64,000 nucleotides of DNA from Deltaproteobacteria bacterium. Its GTDB lineage: Bacteria > Myxococcota_A > UBA9160 > JAJDAL01. A program made the position numbers and the translations under genes. The stretch's first letter is position 1; each line of letters opens with the position of its first letter. Positions 33,838 to 43,166 of this stretch are shown one piece after another. The DNA lies in assembly GCA_029261875.1 (NCBI GenBank), contig JAJDAL010000039.1, forward strand, positions 101,003 to 165,002, in the 5' to 3' direction. A model generated the notes under the pieces. It did no database searches. It saw nothing but the letters and a program-made list of their open reading frames with translations, and had not been told where the DNA came from.

Positions 33838-35526
33838 GTGGCCGCTCCCGCCGTCGCCCGGGACGCTGCGGCCGCGCCCGACGCCGCAAAGGCCGTCGCG
33901 CGCCAGCGCGCGCTGGGCCTCGTCGTCGCGTTGCTACTCGCAGCCCCGATTCTGATCTACTTCCACGACCGCTCCTGGATCCCCGCCGACGACGGCCAAT
34001 ACGCCCACATCGCCGACCGCATTCAGCAAGGGGAGATCCTCCACCGCGACGTCTACGACCTTCACGGCGACTACGTCCACTGGATCCACGCCGCTTCCCT
34101 GAAGCTCTTCGGCCGCGATCTCGTCAGCCTCCGCTATCCACTGATCGCCCTGGGCCTCTTCCAAGCGGCGCTGATGTTCTGGGCCTGCGCGCCAAGAGGC
34201 ATCGGGATCGCGATCCTGGCCTCGCTCTGCGTCACCGCCATCGGCTTCCCCCAGATCTCGAGCCCCACCCCCAACCTCTACGCCCTGTGCGGTGCCGTCG
34301 CCGCCATCGCGGTGCTCTCCCGCCTCGACCGCGACCACGCCTGGCGCTTGTTCCTGTTGGGCTTCATCGTGGGAATCACCTTCTGGTTCCGCCAACTCAC
34401 GGGCGTCCTGCTCGCCATGGGGGTCGTCACGGTTCTGTGCGCCGAAACCCCATCCCGACTTTCCCGCGCCCTCGCGGGAATTTCGCTCGCGGGACTCGTC
34501 GCCTACCTCGCCACCTTCACCAACCCCGTCGGCTTCGTCCTGTTCGGCATCGGCCCCATCGCCATTCTGGTCTGGGTCCTCCTGCAACGCCCGGAACACC
34601 CCTCGTCCCCCCGCTTCCTACTCCACCTCGCACTCGGAGCCGCGCTCGCGAGCGCTCCACTGCTCGCCTTCCACACCTATCACGGAACCCTCGGCGACTT
34701 CTTCGAGGGCTGCTTCGTCCGCGTGTTCGCGGTGACACGCCTCCCGTACCTCGAGTGGGGGAACTACGCCGACTATCTCATTTTCGGAGGCATCGGCACG
34801 TTTCTGGGCGAGTCCGCCCGAGTGCGTGTAAACGGAATCCATTGGTTCCTGTTGCCGCTGCTACCGCTGGCGACCGCCGGCCTCGCATTGCGCGGTTTGT
34901 CGAACCGTTCCGAATCGGCGACGGCTCCCGCACTCCCCATCGTCGGCGCCTTCTACGCGATCGTCGCTCTCTTCAATCAGATCCCGTACTACCTCTACCT
35001 CGTCGTCGGAATCTGCCTCGCGAGCCTCGTCAGCCGCCGATCCCCAGACTTTCGCGGAGTCGCAATCGCGGTGATCGCAGCGGTATACCTCTGCGCCACA
35101 TCACTCCTCTTCCACGCCGGCCAACCCTACCGACGTTCCCTCGCGGAAGCCTTCCGAGGCGACCGAAAACCGCTCGTCGAGTCCGGGCTCCAGGGCGCGA
35201 GCCTCCGAATCGACCCGAGAGACCGCGATCTGTTCCGAGCCGTCGTCTCGGAGATCCAGAGACGCACTCGACCCGGTGACTCAATCCTCGTGATTCCAAA
35301 CGACCCTGAACTGTACTTCTTGAGCCAGCGCGTGAATCCCTCTCCAGTCTGGAACACATCTTTAGGGACGTCTTTGAGGCCGGAAGATCTTCCGGATCTT
35401 GTGGTTCACAATCGAGTGGATAAGAACAATTCACTGGAAGCGAGTGCACAGGTCGCGCAGTTGGTGGGTCGCAGCGAGGTGACGCAGGTCGAACGCTTCG
35501 CGATTCACGACCTCGTTTCGGACTAA
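33838..35526 (+). CDS. GT-C fold membrane glycosyltransferase-like protein
   Basis: 562 residues with about eleven or twelve transmembrane helices and a C-terminal soluble domain (about 435-562). The first extracytoplasmic loop has ADDGQYAHIADRIQQGEILHRDVYDLHGDYVHW, the acidic DxD-like motif and gap pattern of GT39/ArnT/PMT-type enzymes that use polyprenyl-phosphate sugars. The GTG start abuts the stop of the upstream membrane protein. Its 3' end overlaps the convergent mshP gene by four bases. Acceptor unknown; pilin or lipid glycosylation is conceivable. Confidence 0.8.
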   Translation: MAAPAVARDAAAAPDAAKAVARQRALGLVVALLLAAPILIYFHDRSWIPADDGQYAHIADRIQQGEILHRDVYDLHGDYVHWIHAASLKLFGRDLVSLRYPLIALGLFQAALMFWACAPRGIGIAILASLCVTAIGFPQISSPTPNLYALCGAVAAIAVLSRLDRDHAWRLFLLGFIVGITFWFRQLTGVLLAMGVVTVLCAETPSRLSRALAGISLAGLVAYLATFTNPVGFVLFGIGPIAILVWVLLQRPEHPSSPRFLLHLALGAALASAPLLAFHTYHGTLGDFFEGCFVRVFAVTRLPYLEWGNYADYLIFGGIGTFLGESARVRVNGIHWFLLPLLPLATAGLALRGLSNRSESATAPALPIVGAFYAIVALFNQIPYYLYLVVGICLASLVSRRSPDFRGVAIAVIAAVYLCATSLLFHAGQPYRRSLAEAFRGDRKPLVESGLQGASLRIDPRDRDLFRAVVSEIQRRTRPGDSILVIPNDPELYFLSQRVNPSPVWNTSLGTSLRPEDLPDLVVHNRVDKNNSLEASAQVAQLVGRSEVTQVERFAIHDLVSD

Positions 35527-35942
35527 GGGAAGTCCCTGTCCGTGATCGTCGCTTCGAGCTTTCTTCGGATACGATCGCTGGTCGCACCGGGTGGACTGTA
35601 GAATGCTTCAGATTCGATCCAGAAGACGTCGAAGTCTTCGCCCGCTTCGTCGTGATCCGTCTTTGTGCAATCGGTGTCGAGTGTAAAAGGCGTTCCGGCG
35701 AAGTTGGCTGCTGGCTTGTCGAAGCATTCTGCTGCGCCGCCTCCCTCGATGATGAGGTTCATTTCGCGCTGAATTCCCGATCTCGCCACCTGGATCGCCT
35801 GCGCGGCGAGGAGGGCCTGCGTGGAAGTGATGGTCTGTGTGGAACTCAGCCGAATCATTGCCGCACCGGCGGCCGTTAGAACGAACAGAATGAAGGCGGC
35901 AGTGACGATTCCAACCCCTTGTTCTCGACGTCGTTGGTTCAC
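35523..35942 (-). CDS. mshP: MSHA biogenesis protein MshP
   Basis: Minor pilin-like protein of 139 residues. Prepilin peptidase would cut after Gly9 in RRREQG|VGIVTAAFILFVLTAAG; the mature position 5 is Thr rather than Glu, as in MshP/PilX-type proteins. The acidic body has two Cys. It is the last gene of the msh locus, its start overlapping mshO by four bases and its end overlapping the convergent glycosyltransferase by four bases. Probably sits at the pilus tip or aids initiation. Confidence 0.82.
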   Translation of the reverse strand: MNQRRREQGVGIVTAAFILFVLTAAGAAMIRLSSTQTITSTQALLAAQAIQVARSGIQREMNLIIEGGGAAECFDKPAANFAGTPFTLDTDCTKTDHDEAGEDFDVFWIESEAFYSPPGATSDRIRRKLEATITDRDFP

Positions 35943-36895
35943 GGCGCGGACTCCACATGGATCAGGTGAAGCAGAGTGACGGTATTCAGGGTATGGGGGT
36001 CCTGGAGCTGTAACTCGATCTCTACCAAACCGGAGCGTTGGTTGGTCGCGTCGTCGTAGCGAAATTCACACCCGACGACGTTGTTGGCCAGGACCGTTTT
36101 ATGGGTTTCGTTCGGGCCCCCCGTATCCGTGAAGGGATCTGCGGCAAAGACTGGGGCATACGGATGCGGGAGAACTTCATTGTGGTAGTTCCAGAACATC
36201 GTCAGAAGTCCCGTTCCAGCCCCCATCGCCCCCGGGTCGGGATCACAATGAAACGTGGCCGGATAGTCGACAAGGAAGAATCGTTGGTAGGGAGAGGACG
36301 TTGCGAAGTCCTGGCCGGCGACGAGGGTGATCAGCTGTTCGGGGCCGCCATTGTAGTTGTCCGTTAGCGCTAGCCCTTGCCGGCTGATGAGTCCGTTTCC
36401 ATTGTCGTTGCTGAAATCCGTGTAGATGGTCTCATTGTTGACATTGTAGATCACGACTCTCAGATCTGGGTTCCCGCCAAGCGCGTCTGGATATCGAAAC
36501 AACAGGTGTCGAAGCGGGCCCATCGAGGTGAAGGTGGTGTCCGATGTTGCGACGTCGAGTCCGTCACCCGTCGTGTAGACCGTGCCGGCGCCCGAGGCTT
36601 GGACTCGGTACAGACCGGCATCCACGGTGTGGATGTACTCCAAGAATCGATGGTTCCCGTCCGTTGCGGTGCGCACACTATTGGGGACTGCGGCGCGAAT
36701 CTCGCGACCCATTCGGCGCATTGCGTGCTCGGTGACATCCACCAGGGCGGCTCTGCGCGCCATTGCGTTGTGGGCCTGCATGGGGGTCGCGATGATGTTC
36801 GCGAGGAACGTGGACAAGATCCCAGCGATCACGATCGATACGACGAGTTCGATGAGAGTGAATCCGCTTTCTCGTTTTTGTTGGCGAACAGTCAT
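35939..36895 (-). CDS. mshO: MSHA biogenesis protein MshO (minor pilin)
   Basis: 318-residue prepilin. The leader MTVRQQKRESG is followed by FTLIELVVSIVIAGILSTFLANII with the conserved Glu5. The large C-terminal domain (about 45-318) contains EHAMRRMGREIRAAVPNSVR, typical of MshO/PilW-like large minor pilins, and two Cys. It overlaps mshD and mshP by four bases each, so all three are translated together. Confidence 0.85.
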   Translation of the reverse strand: MTVRQQKRESGFTLIELVVSIVIAGILSTFLANIIATPMQAHNAMARRAALVDVTEHAMRRMGREIRAAVPNSVRTATDGNHRFLEYIHTVDAGLYRVQASGAGTVYTTGDGLDVATSDTTFTSMGPLRHLLFRYPDALGGNPDLRVVIYNVNNETIYTDFSNDNGNGLISRQGLALTDNYNGGPEQLITLVAGQDFATSSPYQRFFLVDYPATFHCDPDPGAMGAGTGLLTMFWNYHNEVLPHPYAPVFAADPFTDTGGPNETHKTVLANNVVGCEFRYDDATNQRSGLVEIELQLQDPHTLNTVTLLHLIHVESAP

Positions 36896-37428
36896 TGGGC
36901 GTAGAAGGTGCGGTAGGAGATGAGTGTGATGTCCGCAAGTTCGGGAAGCCGGTGCTGGACGTGGACTTCAATCTTGAGCTCATCGTTGGAATCGGCCAAG
37001 CCCAGATCGTTGGTGTCCGTGACTCTTACTTCCACTGTGTACTCGTCCAACAGGCCGCCGCCAAAATTAGCTCCGAGGTGATCCTTCGGAGGTGTGTCGA
37101 CACCAACTTTCCAAGCTTCGGGGCCGTCCTGAATCCGATTGAAGTCGCAGACGTCATCCCATACGTCTCTGTTCTCGCCTTCGTTCCCGCAGATTGCGTT
37201 TGGCGGATCGGGATCTCGGAAATCGTGGAGCAGGATTTCGTCCATATAGGCTTCGGCGATCGCTACGGCCTGATGGACCAACATCGGGTTGGCGCTGCGT
37301 CCAATGGTCTTTTCCATCGCGAGCAGCGTGCCCGTTACGGCAATCGAGATTACGACGATCGAAATCACCATCTCGATCAGCGTTACGCCGGCTTCAGCGC
37401 CACCGTAGCGTCTACGGCGTCCAGGCAA
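36892..37428 (-). CDS. mshD: MSHA biogenesis protein MshD (minor pilin)
   Basis: 178-residue prepilin with a basic leader (MPGRRRRYGGAEAG), cleavage before VTLIEMVISIVVISIAVTGTLLAM and Glu5 present. The body has EAYMDEILLHDFRDPD, the MshD signature region, and a Cys pair in ICGNEGENRDVWDDVC. It overlaps mshC by 17 bases and mshO by four. Confidence 0.85.
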   Translation of the reverse strand: MPGRRRRYGGAEAGVTLIEMVISIVVISIAVTGTLLAMEKTIGRSANPMLVHQAVAIAEAYMDEILLHDFRDPDPPNAICGNEGENRDVWDDVCDFNRIQDGPEAWKVGVDTPPKDHLGANFGGGLLDEYTVEVRVTDTNDLGLADSNDELKIEVHVQHRLPELADITLISYRTFYAQ

Positions 37429-37996
37429 GGCCTGAGTCTCCCTCGACGCGAATCAGCCACGTCTTCGCATTGGGCCCGCCGCCGATGGTAATCGAGAGGC
37501 GCTCTCCCTTGGTGTTCGGATCGCGAATGGCTTCATCGTCATCGTCTGCAGGATTGAATTGGGGATCTGCCGGATCGATGATCCAACCCTGTGAATGGAA
37601 TTCGAAGGGATTGATGTTCGCAGGCGTAATGTCGACGCCAACCGGTGCTTGGATTGCGGTGAAGTTCCCACCATCCTCGATCAAGGTTGGGAGCGCATTC
37701 GTCGCCGCAGTCGTACACGGTGCACTTTGCCAGGTGATGTCATAGGTGTCCTGGGGGTCGCCTGGGTTCATGAAGTTGTCGTTGATGTTCAACCTCGTCC
37801 GACATCCGCTCGCGACGGAAAGTTTCTGCGCGTAGCGGATGTTGCTCAGCATCTGGTCGTAGAAGAGGCGGGTTTTGAATTGACTCGTTGAGAAGAAGCG
37901 AGGGACGGCGACGCCGGCCAGAATGGATGCGAGCAGCAGACCCACGATCAACTCGACGAGGGTCAGGCCGGATTTTTGGGTGTTGCTTGAAATCAT
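37412..37996 (-). CDS. mshC: MSHA pilin-like protein MshC
   Basis: 194-residue minor pilin. Leader MISSNTQKSG precedes LTLVELIVGLLLASILAGVAVPRFF with Glu5. The following FSTSQFKTRLFYDQMLSNIRYAQKLSVASGC is the MshC/GspH-like pattern, with a Cys pair spanning the globular domain. First gene after the intergenic terminator that follows mshA, so probably expressed by read-through. Confidence 0.85.
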   Translation of the reverse strand: MISSNTQKSGLTLVELIVGLLLASILAGVAVPRFFSTSQFKTRLFYDQMLSNIRYAQKLSVASGCRTRLNINDNFMNPGDPQDTYDITWQSAPCTTAATNALPTLIEDGGNFTAIQAPVGVDITPANINPFEFHSQGWIIDPADPQFNPADDDDEAIRDPNTKGERLSITIGGGPNAKTWLIRVEGDSGLAWTP

Positions 37997-38010
37997 CGTG
38001 TTGCACCACG

Positions 38011-38041
38011 AAAAAGGAGGGAACGGCGATCCGTTCCCTCC
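38011..38041 (-). terminator. Strong intrinsic terminator between mshA and mshC
   Basis: In the direction of transcription GGAGGGAACGG-ATCG-CCGTTCCCTCC forms a perfect 11-bp stem followed at once by TTTTT (38015-38011). It lies 28 bp after the mshA stop and 15 bp before the mshC start, so it must attenuate transcription into the minor pilin genes. Confidence 0.85.
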
Positions 38042-38069
38042 GTTCTCAAGCTCATCGAAACGGAAACTG

Positions 38070-38510
38070 TTACGGCGTAGTGACCGAACCGTTCGCTGCG
38101 TCGTAGGTGAAAACCATTCCGGAGTAGCGGAAATCGAACTGGGTCGTATTCGTAGGGCTGGGATTTCCCCAATCTGCGGTATTCAGACTGTTGCTGAGTA
38201 GGGCATTGTAGAGGTCTTCGCCCATGCCGTATTCGACGACGTCCGGCCAGCCGTTGGTCGTAACCTTGACCGTGGTGCCACCTTCGAAGTCCACGTCCCG
38301 GTTGCTCGCTTGGGCGCCTTCGGCCAGCCACTGCGCGTGCGCGAGCTGGACCGCTGATCGGAATGCACCCAAGGTGCCGTCGAAGGCCGCGCCCTGGGCC
38401 TGGCCCGTAATATCAACGAAGCGCGGCAGGGCGACCGCCGCAAGGATGCCGAGGATGGCGATCACCACCACCAGCTCGATCAAAGTAAAGCCTCTGGCTG
38501 ACTTATGCAT
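38070..38510 (-). CDS. mshA: MSHA major pilin
   Basis: 146-residue type IV prepilin that polymerises into the fibre. A short leader (MHKSARG) precedes FTLIELVVVIAILGILAAVALPRF with Glu5, as in type IVa/MSHA pilins. The body shows AFDGTLGAFRSAVQLAHAQWLAEG and NGWPDVVEYG, the conserved MshA pattern; there is no C-terminal disulfide loop, which is unusual since most MshA pilins have a Cys pair. AAGGAG precedes ATG 38510. A 180-bp gap upstream may carry its own promoter, and a strong terminator follows. Confidence 0.88.
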   Translation of the reverse strand: MHKSARGFTLIELVVVIAILGILAAVALPRFVDITGQAQGAAFDGTLGAFRSAVQLAHAQWLAEGAQASNRDVDFEGGTTVKVTTNGWPDVVEYGMGEDLYNALLSNSLNTADWGNPSPTNTTQFDFRYSGMVFTYDAANGSVTTP

Positions 38511-38690
38511 GGAATCCGTCTCCTTCAAGACTCGAAAAATCGTTTTCAACCCGCCGCCGACTGCCCTGCCTAGCAACCGTAACGCTGATCACAATCGGCC
38601 AACGAAACCTGAACTTGAACAGGGATTTTCGGTGCGTCCTTCAGACATAGGAAGTTTGTGTGCAAGTGGTTCCGCAAGGTCCCGTTCCCT

Positions 38691-39932
38691 CTACTTGCCC
38701 GTCACCGCGCCCGCCAATTCCCACATGGGGAGATAGACGGCGAGGGCGAGCACCAACACCAAACCACCGATGATGATGATAAGGATTGGCTCTATCGCTT
38801 CGGCCAGGGTCTTGAGGTCATAGTCGACCTCGCGTTCGTAGTAATCCGCCACTTCTTCGAGCAGCGTGTCGATGGCGCCACTCTCCTCGCCGACCGAGAT
38901 CATCTGGAGCACGAGCGGTGTGAACATCCCGGTGGCAGCGGCGGTGCGAGTCAGGGTTTCGCCGCGCTCGAGGGCCGTCCGCATGGAGAGCACCTTTTTC
39001 GAGATGTAGTCGTTGTCCACCACCCGGGCGACGACGGCGAGGGCTGCGTTCACCGAGATCCCGGATCGCATGGTCATGGCGAACGAGCGCGAGAATCGAG
39101 AAAGCACGGTTCGCTCGATGATGCTCCCCACGAGGGGAAATTTGAGCATGGCTCGATGCCAGTTGTAGCGTCCGTTCTCAGTGCGGATATAGGAGAGGAA
39201 TCCGAAAACCATGGCCGCCATCCCGACCAGAATGAAGGGCCAGTAAGCGATGGTGAAGGCCGAGCTGGCCATCAACATCCGAGTCGGAAGCGGGAGATCG
39301 GCACCGAACGTGGCGAAGAAGCCCGCGAAGGCGGGTACCACGAAGATGTTGATGACCGCGATCGCGCCCCCAATCGCGACAAAGACGAACATGGGGTAGC
39401 GAATCGCCGATTTGACGCGCCGTCGTGTTTCCTGCTCGAGGTCGAGATAGGCTGCGATTCGCTCGAAGGCCTCTTCCAGACGTCCCGTATTCTCACCGAC
39501 GTGTACCAGGCTGACGTACAGGTTGGAAAAGATCTTCGGGTGCATCTGCATCGCCGACGCGAGTCCCTGCCCGGACTCGAGTGCTTGTGCAACCTCTTTG
39601 AGCGCGCGTCCCAGTGCGGGGCTCTTCGCCGTGTCCGCCAGACCGTTGATCGTGCGGATCATCGGAATTCCCGCTTTGGTGAGCGTATACATCTGGCGGG
39701 TAAACATGATCAGATCGGAGATCTTGACGCCGCCTTCGAGCATGCCCTGTTTGAGGGCCGCAAGGACGTCGTTTCCCCCGCTGGCGTCTCCTTCCGAGGT
39801 TTGAGCCAGTCGGATCGGCGTAATGCCGTTCTGAACCAGTTGGGCTGCAGCGGCCTGCTGATTGGAGGCCTCGAGCTTGCCCGTTACGGCCTGGCCCTGG
39901 CGACTCCTTCCGCTGTATTGAAACACCGCCAT
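38691..39932 (-). CDS. mshG: MSHA biogenesis platform protein MshG
   Basis: 413-residue inner-membrane platform of the GspF/PilC family, coupling the ATPase to pilin polymerisation. Two repeated T2SSF domains are visible (about 70-195 and 275-400), each ending with transmembrane helices, and the N-terminus MAVFQYSGRSRQGQAVTGKLEA is the typical start. The C-terminal helix IEPILIIIIGGLVLVLALAVYLPMWEL is characteristic. It starts eight bases after mshE. Confidence 0.9.
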   Translation of the reverse strand: MAVFQYSGRSRQGQAVTGKLEASNQQAAAAQLVQNGITPIRLAQTSEGDASGGNDVLAALKQGMLEGGVKISDLIMFTRQMYTLTKAGIPMIRTINGLADTAKSPALGRALKEVAQALESGQGLASAMQMHPKIFSNLYVSLVHVGENTGRLEEAFERIAAYLDLEQETRRRVKSAIRYPMFVFVAIGGAIAVINIFVVPAFAGFFATFGADLPLPTRMLMASSAFTIAYWPFILVGMAAMVFGFLSYIRTENGRYNWHRAMLKFPLVGSIIERTVLSRFSRSFAMTMRSGISVNAALAVVARVVDNDYISKKVLSMRTALERGETLTRTAAATGMFTPLVLQMISVGEESGAIDTLLEEVADYYEREVDYDLKTLAEAIEPILIIIIGGLVLVLALAVYLPMWELAGAVTGK

Positions 39933-39940
39933 CGTCTACC

Positions 39941-41716
39941 TCAGAGGGTGGATTCGGATTCGAGGAGGTCTTCTTCCGCCTCGTCGGTTTCGGCTTCGAA
40001 ATTGCCTTCGTCGAGCTCACCGGCGAGGCGGAAGACTTCGCCCAGGGTGGTGACCCCTTGTTCGGCGTATTCCAGCGCACAGATCGCCAACGGTTGGTAG
40101 GTCGGGTTTTCGCGAGCGGCTTTCATGTACGCAGCGCTGTCTTCGCGCCGCAAGGCATCGCCCATGGCGGTATCGAGCTCGAGTAGCTCGTAGACCCCCA
40201 CCCGACCCGTGAAGCCGGTGTCGTTGCAGTAGGTGCAACCGGCACCTTGCGAATATTGGCGCTCGCTCGCTTGAACACCGCCGTACGCGCGCAACCAGGC
40301 TTTTTCTTGCGGAGTCGGGGTGTAGGGCTCTTTGCAGGTGCCGCAAATGGCGCGCACCAGACGTTGGGCAATGATCCCGCGCAGCGTGGACGCCGCGAGG
40401 TAACCCTCGATCCCCATGTCGACCAAGCGCATGGCGGAACTCGGGGCGTCGTTCGTGTGGAGCGTCGAAAGCACGAGGTGGCCCGTCAGTGCTGCGCGCA
40501 GGCCGATCTGGGCGGTTTCCTGGTCGCGCATCTCACCCACGAGACACACGTCGGGATCCTGGCGCAGGGCGGAACGCAAAACCGACGCGAAGGTCAGGCC
40601 AATCACCGGGTTCACTTGAACTTGATTGATCCGCGGCAGGCGATACTCCACTGGATCTTCGACGGTGATGATCTTCTTCTCTGCCCGGTTGAGTTCGCTC
40701 AGGGCGGCGTAGAGGGTCGTCGTCTTCCCGCTACCGGTGGGACCCGTTACGAGGATCAGACCGTGGGGTTTCGTGATCATGGCGCGGAAGCGACTCAAGA
40801 ACTTCTCGGGCATTCCGAGCTCTTCGAGGTTGAGCTGTCCGGCCGTCTGATCGAGGATCCGCATCACGACGGACTCACCGTGTACGATCGGCAGCGAAGA
40901 CACGCGAACGTCGACGGTTTTGTCCTTGATCTTGATCTGGAAGCGACCGTCCTGGGGAAGTCGCCGCTCGGAGATGTTGAGGCCGGAGATCAGCTTGAGG
41001 CGGGAGACCAGTGCAGCCGCGATCTTGGTCTCTTTCATGATGTGTTCTTGGAGCACGCCATCGACGCGCTGGCGAATCCGCAGCACGGTCTCGTCGGGCT
41101 CGATGTGGATGTCGGATGCGCCGACCTGGATTGCATCCTCGAAGATGTTCTGGACGAGCTTCGCTACCGGAGCGTCGGACGTCTCGTCGAAGTCGGCCAG
41201 GGACGAGAGGTTGAACTCGTTGTCGCTCAGTTCTTCGCGAAGATCCTCCGCCAGGGATTCGATCTGGTCCGTACGCCGGTAACACAGATCAATGGTGCGA
41301 AGCAGCTCCGTTTCCCGGCAGACGTGGATCTTGACCGGCCGGTTGAGGATGCGCTCCAGTTCATCGACGGCCGCGATGTCCGTGGGGTCCGCCATGGCGA
41401 CCGCGAAATCGACGTTGTTGTCCTCGAGGATCAGCGCCCGGAAGCGGCGTGCGTGGGTCTCGGGAAGTTGCCGCATGATGTCGGGTTTGAGCTCGACCCG
41501 CGACAGGTCGACCCGTGGCAGGTCCAGCTGCTGAGACAGGAACTTGAGCAGGACTTCTTCGTCGATGAAGCCCAGATCCACGAGCGTCCGGCCGAGCTTG
41601 CGCCCGGTCTTCTTCTGCTCTGCGAGCCCGGCCGTAACCTGATCCTCGGAGAGGATCTTGTTCTGGACCAGTAGCTCGCCGATGCGAAATTTTTTGCCGA
41701 GTTTCGTGCTGCTCAT
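39941..41716 (-). CDS. mshE: MSHA pilus assembly ATPase MshE
   Basis: 591-residue secretion ATPase that powers pilus extension. The N-terminal MshEN domain has two tandem 24-residue-type repeats, beginning RIGELLVQNKILSEDQ and KLGRTLVDLGFIDEEV, each ending in a Gln; this motif is known to bind c-di-GMP. The catalytic domain has Walker A GPTGSGKTTT, Walker B-like LVGEMRDQETA, and the zinc motif CGTC...CTYC. The acidic C-terminal tail (about 560-591) is unusual in length. Hexameric, cytoplasmic. Confidence 0.93.
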   Translation of the reverse strand: MSSTKLGKKFRIGELLVQNKILSEDQVTAGLAEQKKTGRKLGRTLVDLGFIDEEVLLKFLSQQLDLPRVDLSRVELKPDIMRQLPETHARRFRALILEDNNVDFAVAMADPTDIAAVDELERILNRPVKIHVCRETELLRTIDLCYRRTDQIESLAEDLREELSDNEFNLSSLADFDETSDAPVAKLVQNIFEDAIQVGASDIHIEPDETVLRIRQRVDGVLQEHIMKETKIAAALVSRLKLISGLNISERRLPQDGRFQIKIKDKTVDVRVSSLPIVHGESVVMRILDQTAGQLNLEELGMPEKFLSRFRAMITKPHGLILVTGPTGSGKTTTLYAALSELNRAEKKIITVEDPVEYRLPRINQVQVNPVIGLTFASVLRSALRQDPDVCLVGEMRDQETAQIGLRAALTGHLVLSTLHTNDAPSSAMRLVDMGIEGYLAASTLRGIIAQRLVRAICGTCKEPYTPTPQEKAWLRAYGGVQASERQYSQGAGCTYCNDTGFTGRVGVYELLELDTAMGDALRREDSAAYMKAARENPTYQPLAICALEYAEQGVTTLGEVFRLAGELDEGNFEAETDEAEEDLLESESTL

Positions 41717-41759
41717 TCCGCGTTCTGCCTGCCGTATTGGCAGTGCCCGAGAAGACCGA

Positions 41760-43166
41760 CTATTGCGGTTGGCTCAGAACCGCAATCCGGGTTTCTATGT
41801 AGTTCCGACTGTCGGGGTCGAGTCCCCCGATCCGGCGCGCGGTTTCATACACCGGCAGCGCACGGGCCGATTGGCCGTCCGCTTCCAAAGAGATTCCGAG
41901 CCCGATCCACCAGTTCGACCGAAGTGGCTCGAGCTTGAGCACCTTTCCGTAGATCCGGGCCGCTTCGGCGTGTTGCCCCTGGAGTTCGCGCAACGCTGCG
42001 ATGAAGGCGTGATACTCGGGATCCTCGGAGACCATCGGGGCCGATGCCTCGAGCACGCTCAAGGCCTCCGCGGGGGCGCCGCGTTCGACCAGTACCCGGG
42101 CCTGGAGCTTCGCCAACCCCGATTGGGAGCGGTCTTGCCGCAAGCCCTCGGCGAGGGTCAGATTGGCTTCCTCGAGCCGTCCCTGCCGCGCCAGAGCCAC
42201 CGCCAGGGTGCGTCGGGCGTTGGCGTGGAGGGGGAGGTGGCTGAGTGCCTCCGCGAACTTGTCCATCGCGCTGGCCAAATCGCCGTCCTCGGCGAGTTCG
42301 AGACCCTCGCGATAGGCGGTGTCCGCCAGCCGTCGCTTGGTGGGCGGCCGGGGTCGCACGGCGACGACCGGCACGTCTTCGAATTCGCTCGGCACCGCGT
42401 CGGCGCCCGAGAGATCGACGGCCGTGTCGTCTTGCGGTGCGGCTGCTGCCAGGGCTTGGCCCTCACCGCTGAGCAGGAGGACGATCGAATCTCCGTCCTG
42501 CCCGGTCACGGTGTCCATATCGATCTCGCTGTTCTCCGTGAGCTGGAAGTCGATCGCGAGGGATCCGTCTTCGGTCGGAACGGGGGTCATGCTCTCGATA
42601 CGGGTATTGCGAAAGTCGACACCCGGGAATCGCGTCGCGTATCGCGTGTTCTCGAAGCTGAGGCGCAGCACGTGGGTTTCCGGGTCGAGCTGGAAGTCGT
42701 AGTCGGGTGCGCCATCGGTTGCGAAACGAAGCCGAGTGACTCCATCCTCGCGCCAGACTTCGATGTACTGAAGCACGGATTGGGGCTCTTCTTCGAGGCC
42801 GGCCTTCGGATACACGGCTTGAGCGTGGGACCCGTCGCTGGACACCGCTGCCGCAGCAACGAGAGAAGGATCACCATCGGGAGTCAATCCCGAAGCCACG
42901 TCCAGATTGGGCGCGTCTCCCACGGCCTCGGCGGGAACTCCGGCCAACTCGCCCGGGGCCTCGATCTCGGCGGTATTGCGTGACACCCAGGCGAACAGGA
43001 AAACCCCTGCCAGTCCGAGCATGGCAACGACCGGTACGAACGGACGCCGGCGCTCCTCCACATGGATCGGTGCGCGAAGCCCGTCGAACGATTCCGATTC
43101 GGGCGTATCCCCTTCGCCGGAGTTGCGCTCGTTCAGGTCTTTCAGCATGTCGTTGACCAGACTCAT
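41760..43166 (-). CDS. mshN: MSHA biogenesis protein MshN (TPR)
   Basis: 468 residues. The N-terminus MSLVNDMLKDLNER is the MshN hallmark, followed by one transmembrane helix (about 44-61, VPVVAMLGLAGVFLFAWV). A region at about 130-230 resembles an AMIN-like beta domain (YDFQLDPETHVLRLSFEN). The C-terminal half (about 290-450) is a set of tetratricopeptide repeats with alternating Ala/Leu helices. Anchored in the inner membrane with the TPRs in the periplasm, probably contacting the secretin. Confidence 0.85.
   Translation of the reverse strand: MSLVNDMLKDLNERNSGEGDTPESESFDGLRAPIHVEERRRPFVPVVAMLGLAGVFLFAWVSRNTAEIEAPGELAGVPAEAVGDAPNLDVASGLTPDGDPSLVAAAAVSSDGSHAQAVYPKAGLEEEPQSVLQYIEVWREDGVTRLRFATDGAPDYDFQLDPETHVLRLSFENTRYATRFPGVDFRNTRIESMTPVPTEDGSLAIDFQLTENSEIDMDTVTGQDGDSIVLLLSGEGQALAAAAPQDDTAVDLSGADAVPSEFEDVPVVAVRPRPPTKRRLADTAYREGLELAEDGDLASAMDKFAEALSHLPLHANARRTLAVALARQGRLEEANLTLAEGLRQDRSQSGLAKLQARVLVERGAPAEALSVLEASAPMVSEDPEYHAFIAALRELQGQHAEAARIYGKVLKLEPLRSNWWIGLGISLEADGQSARALPVYETARRIGGLDPDSRNYIETRIAVLSQPQ

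Noticed and set aside
32688..35279. 863-codon Arg/Pro-rich frame across the membrane protein and glycosyltransferase genes
   Set aside because: It spans two well-supported genes in another frame and has no hydrophobic or catalytic pattern.
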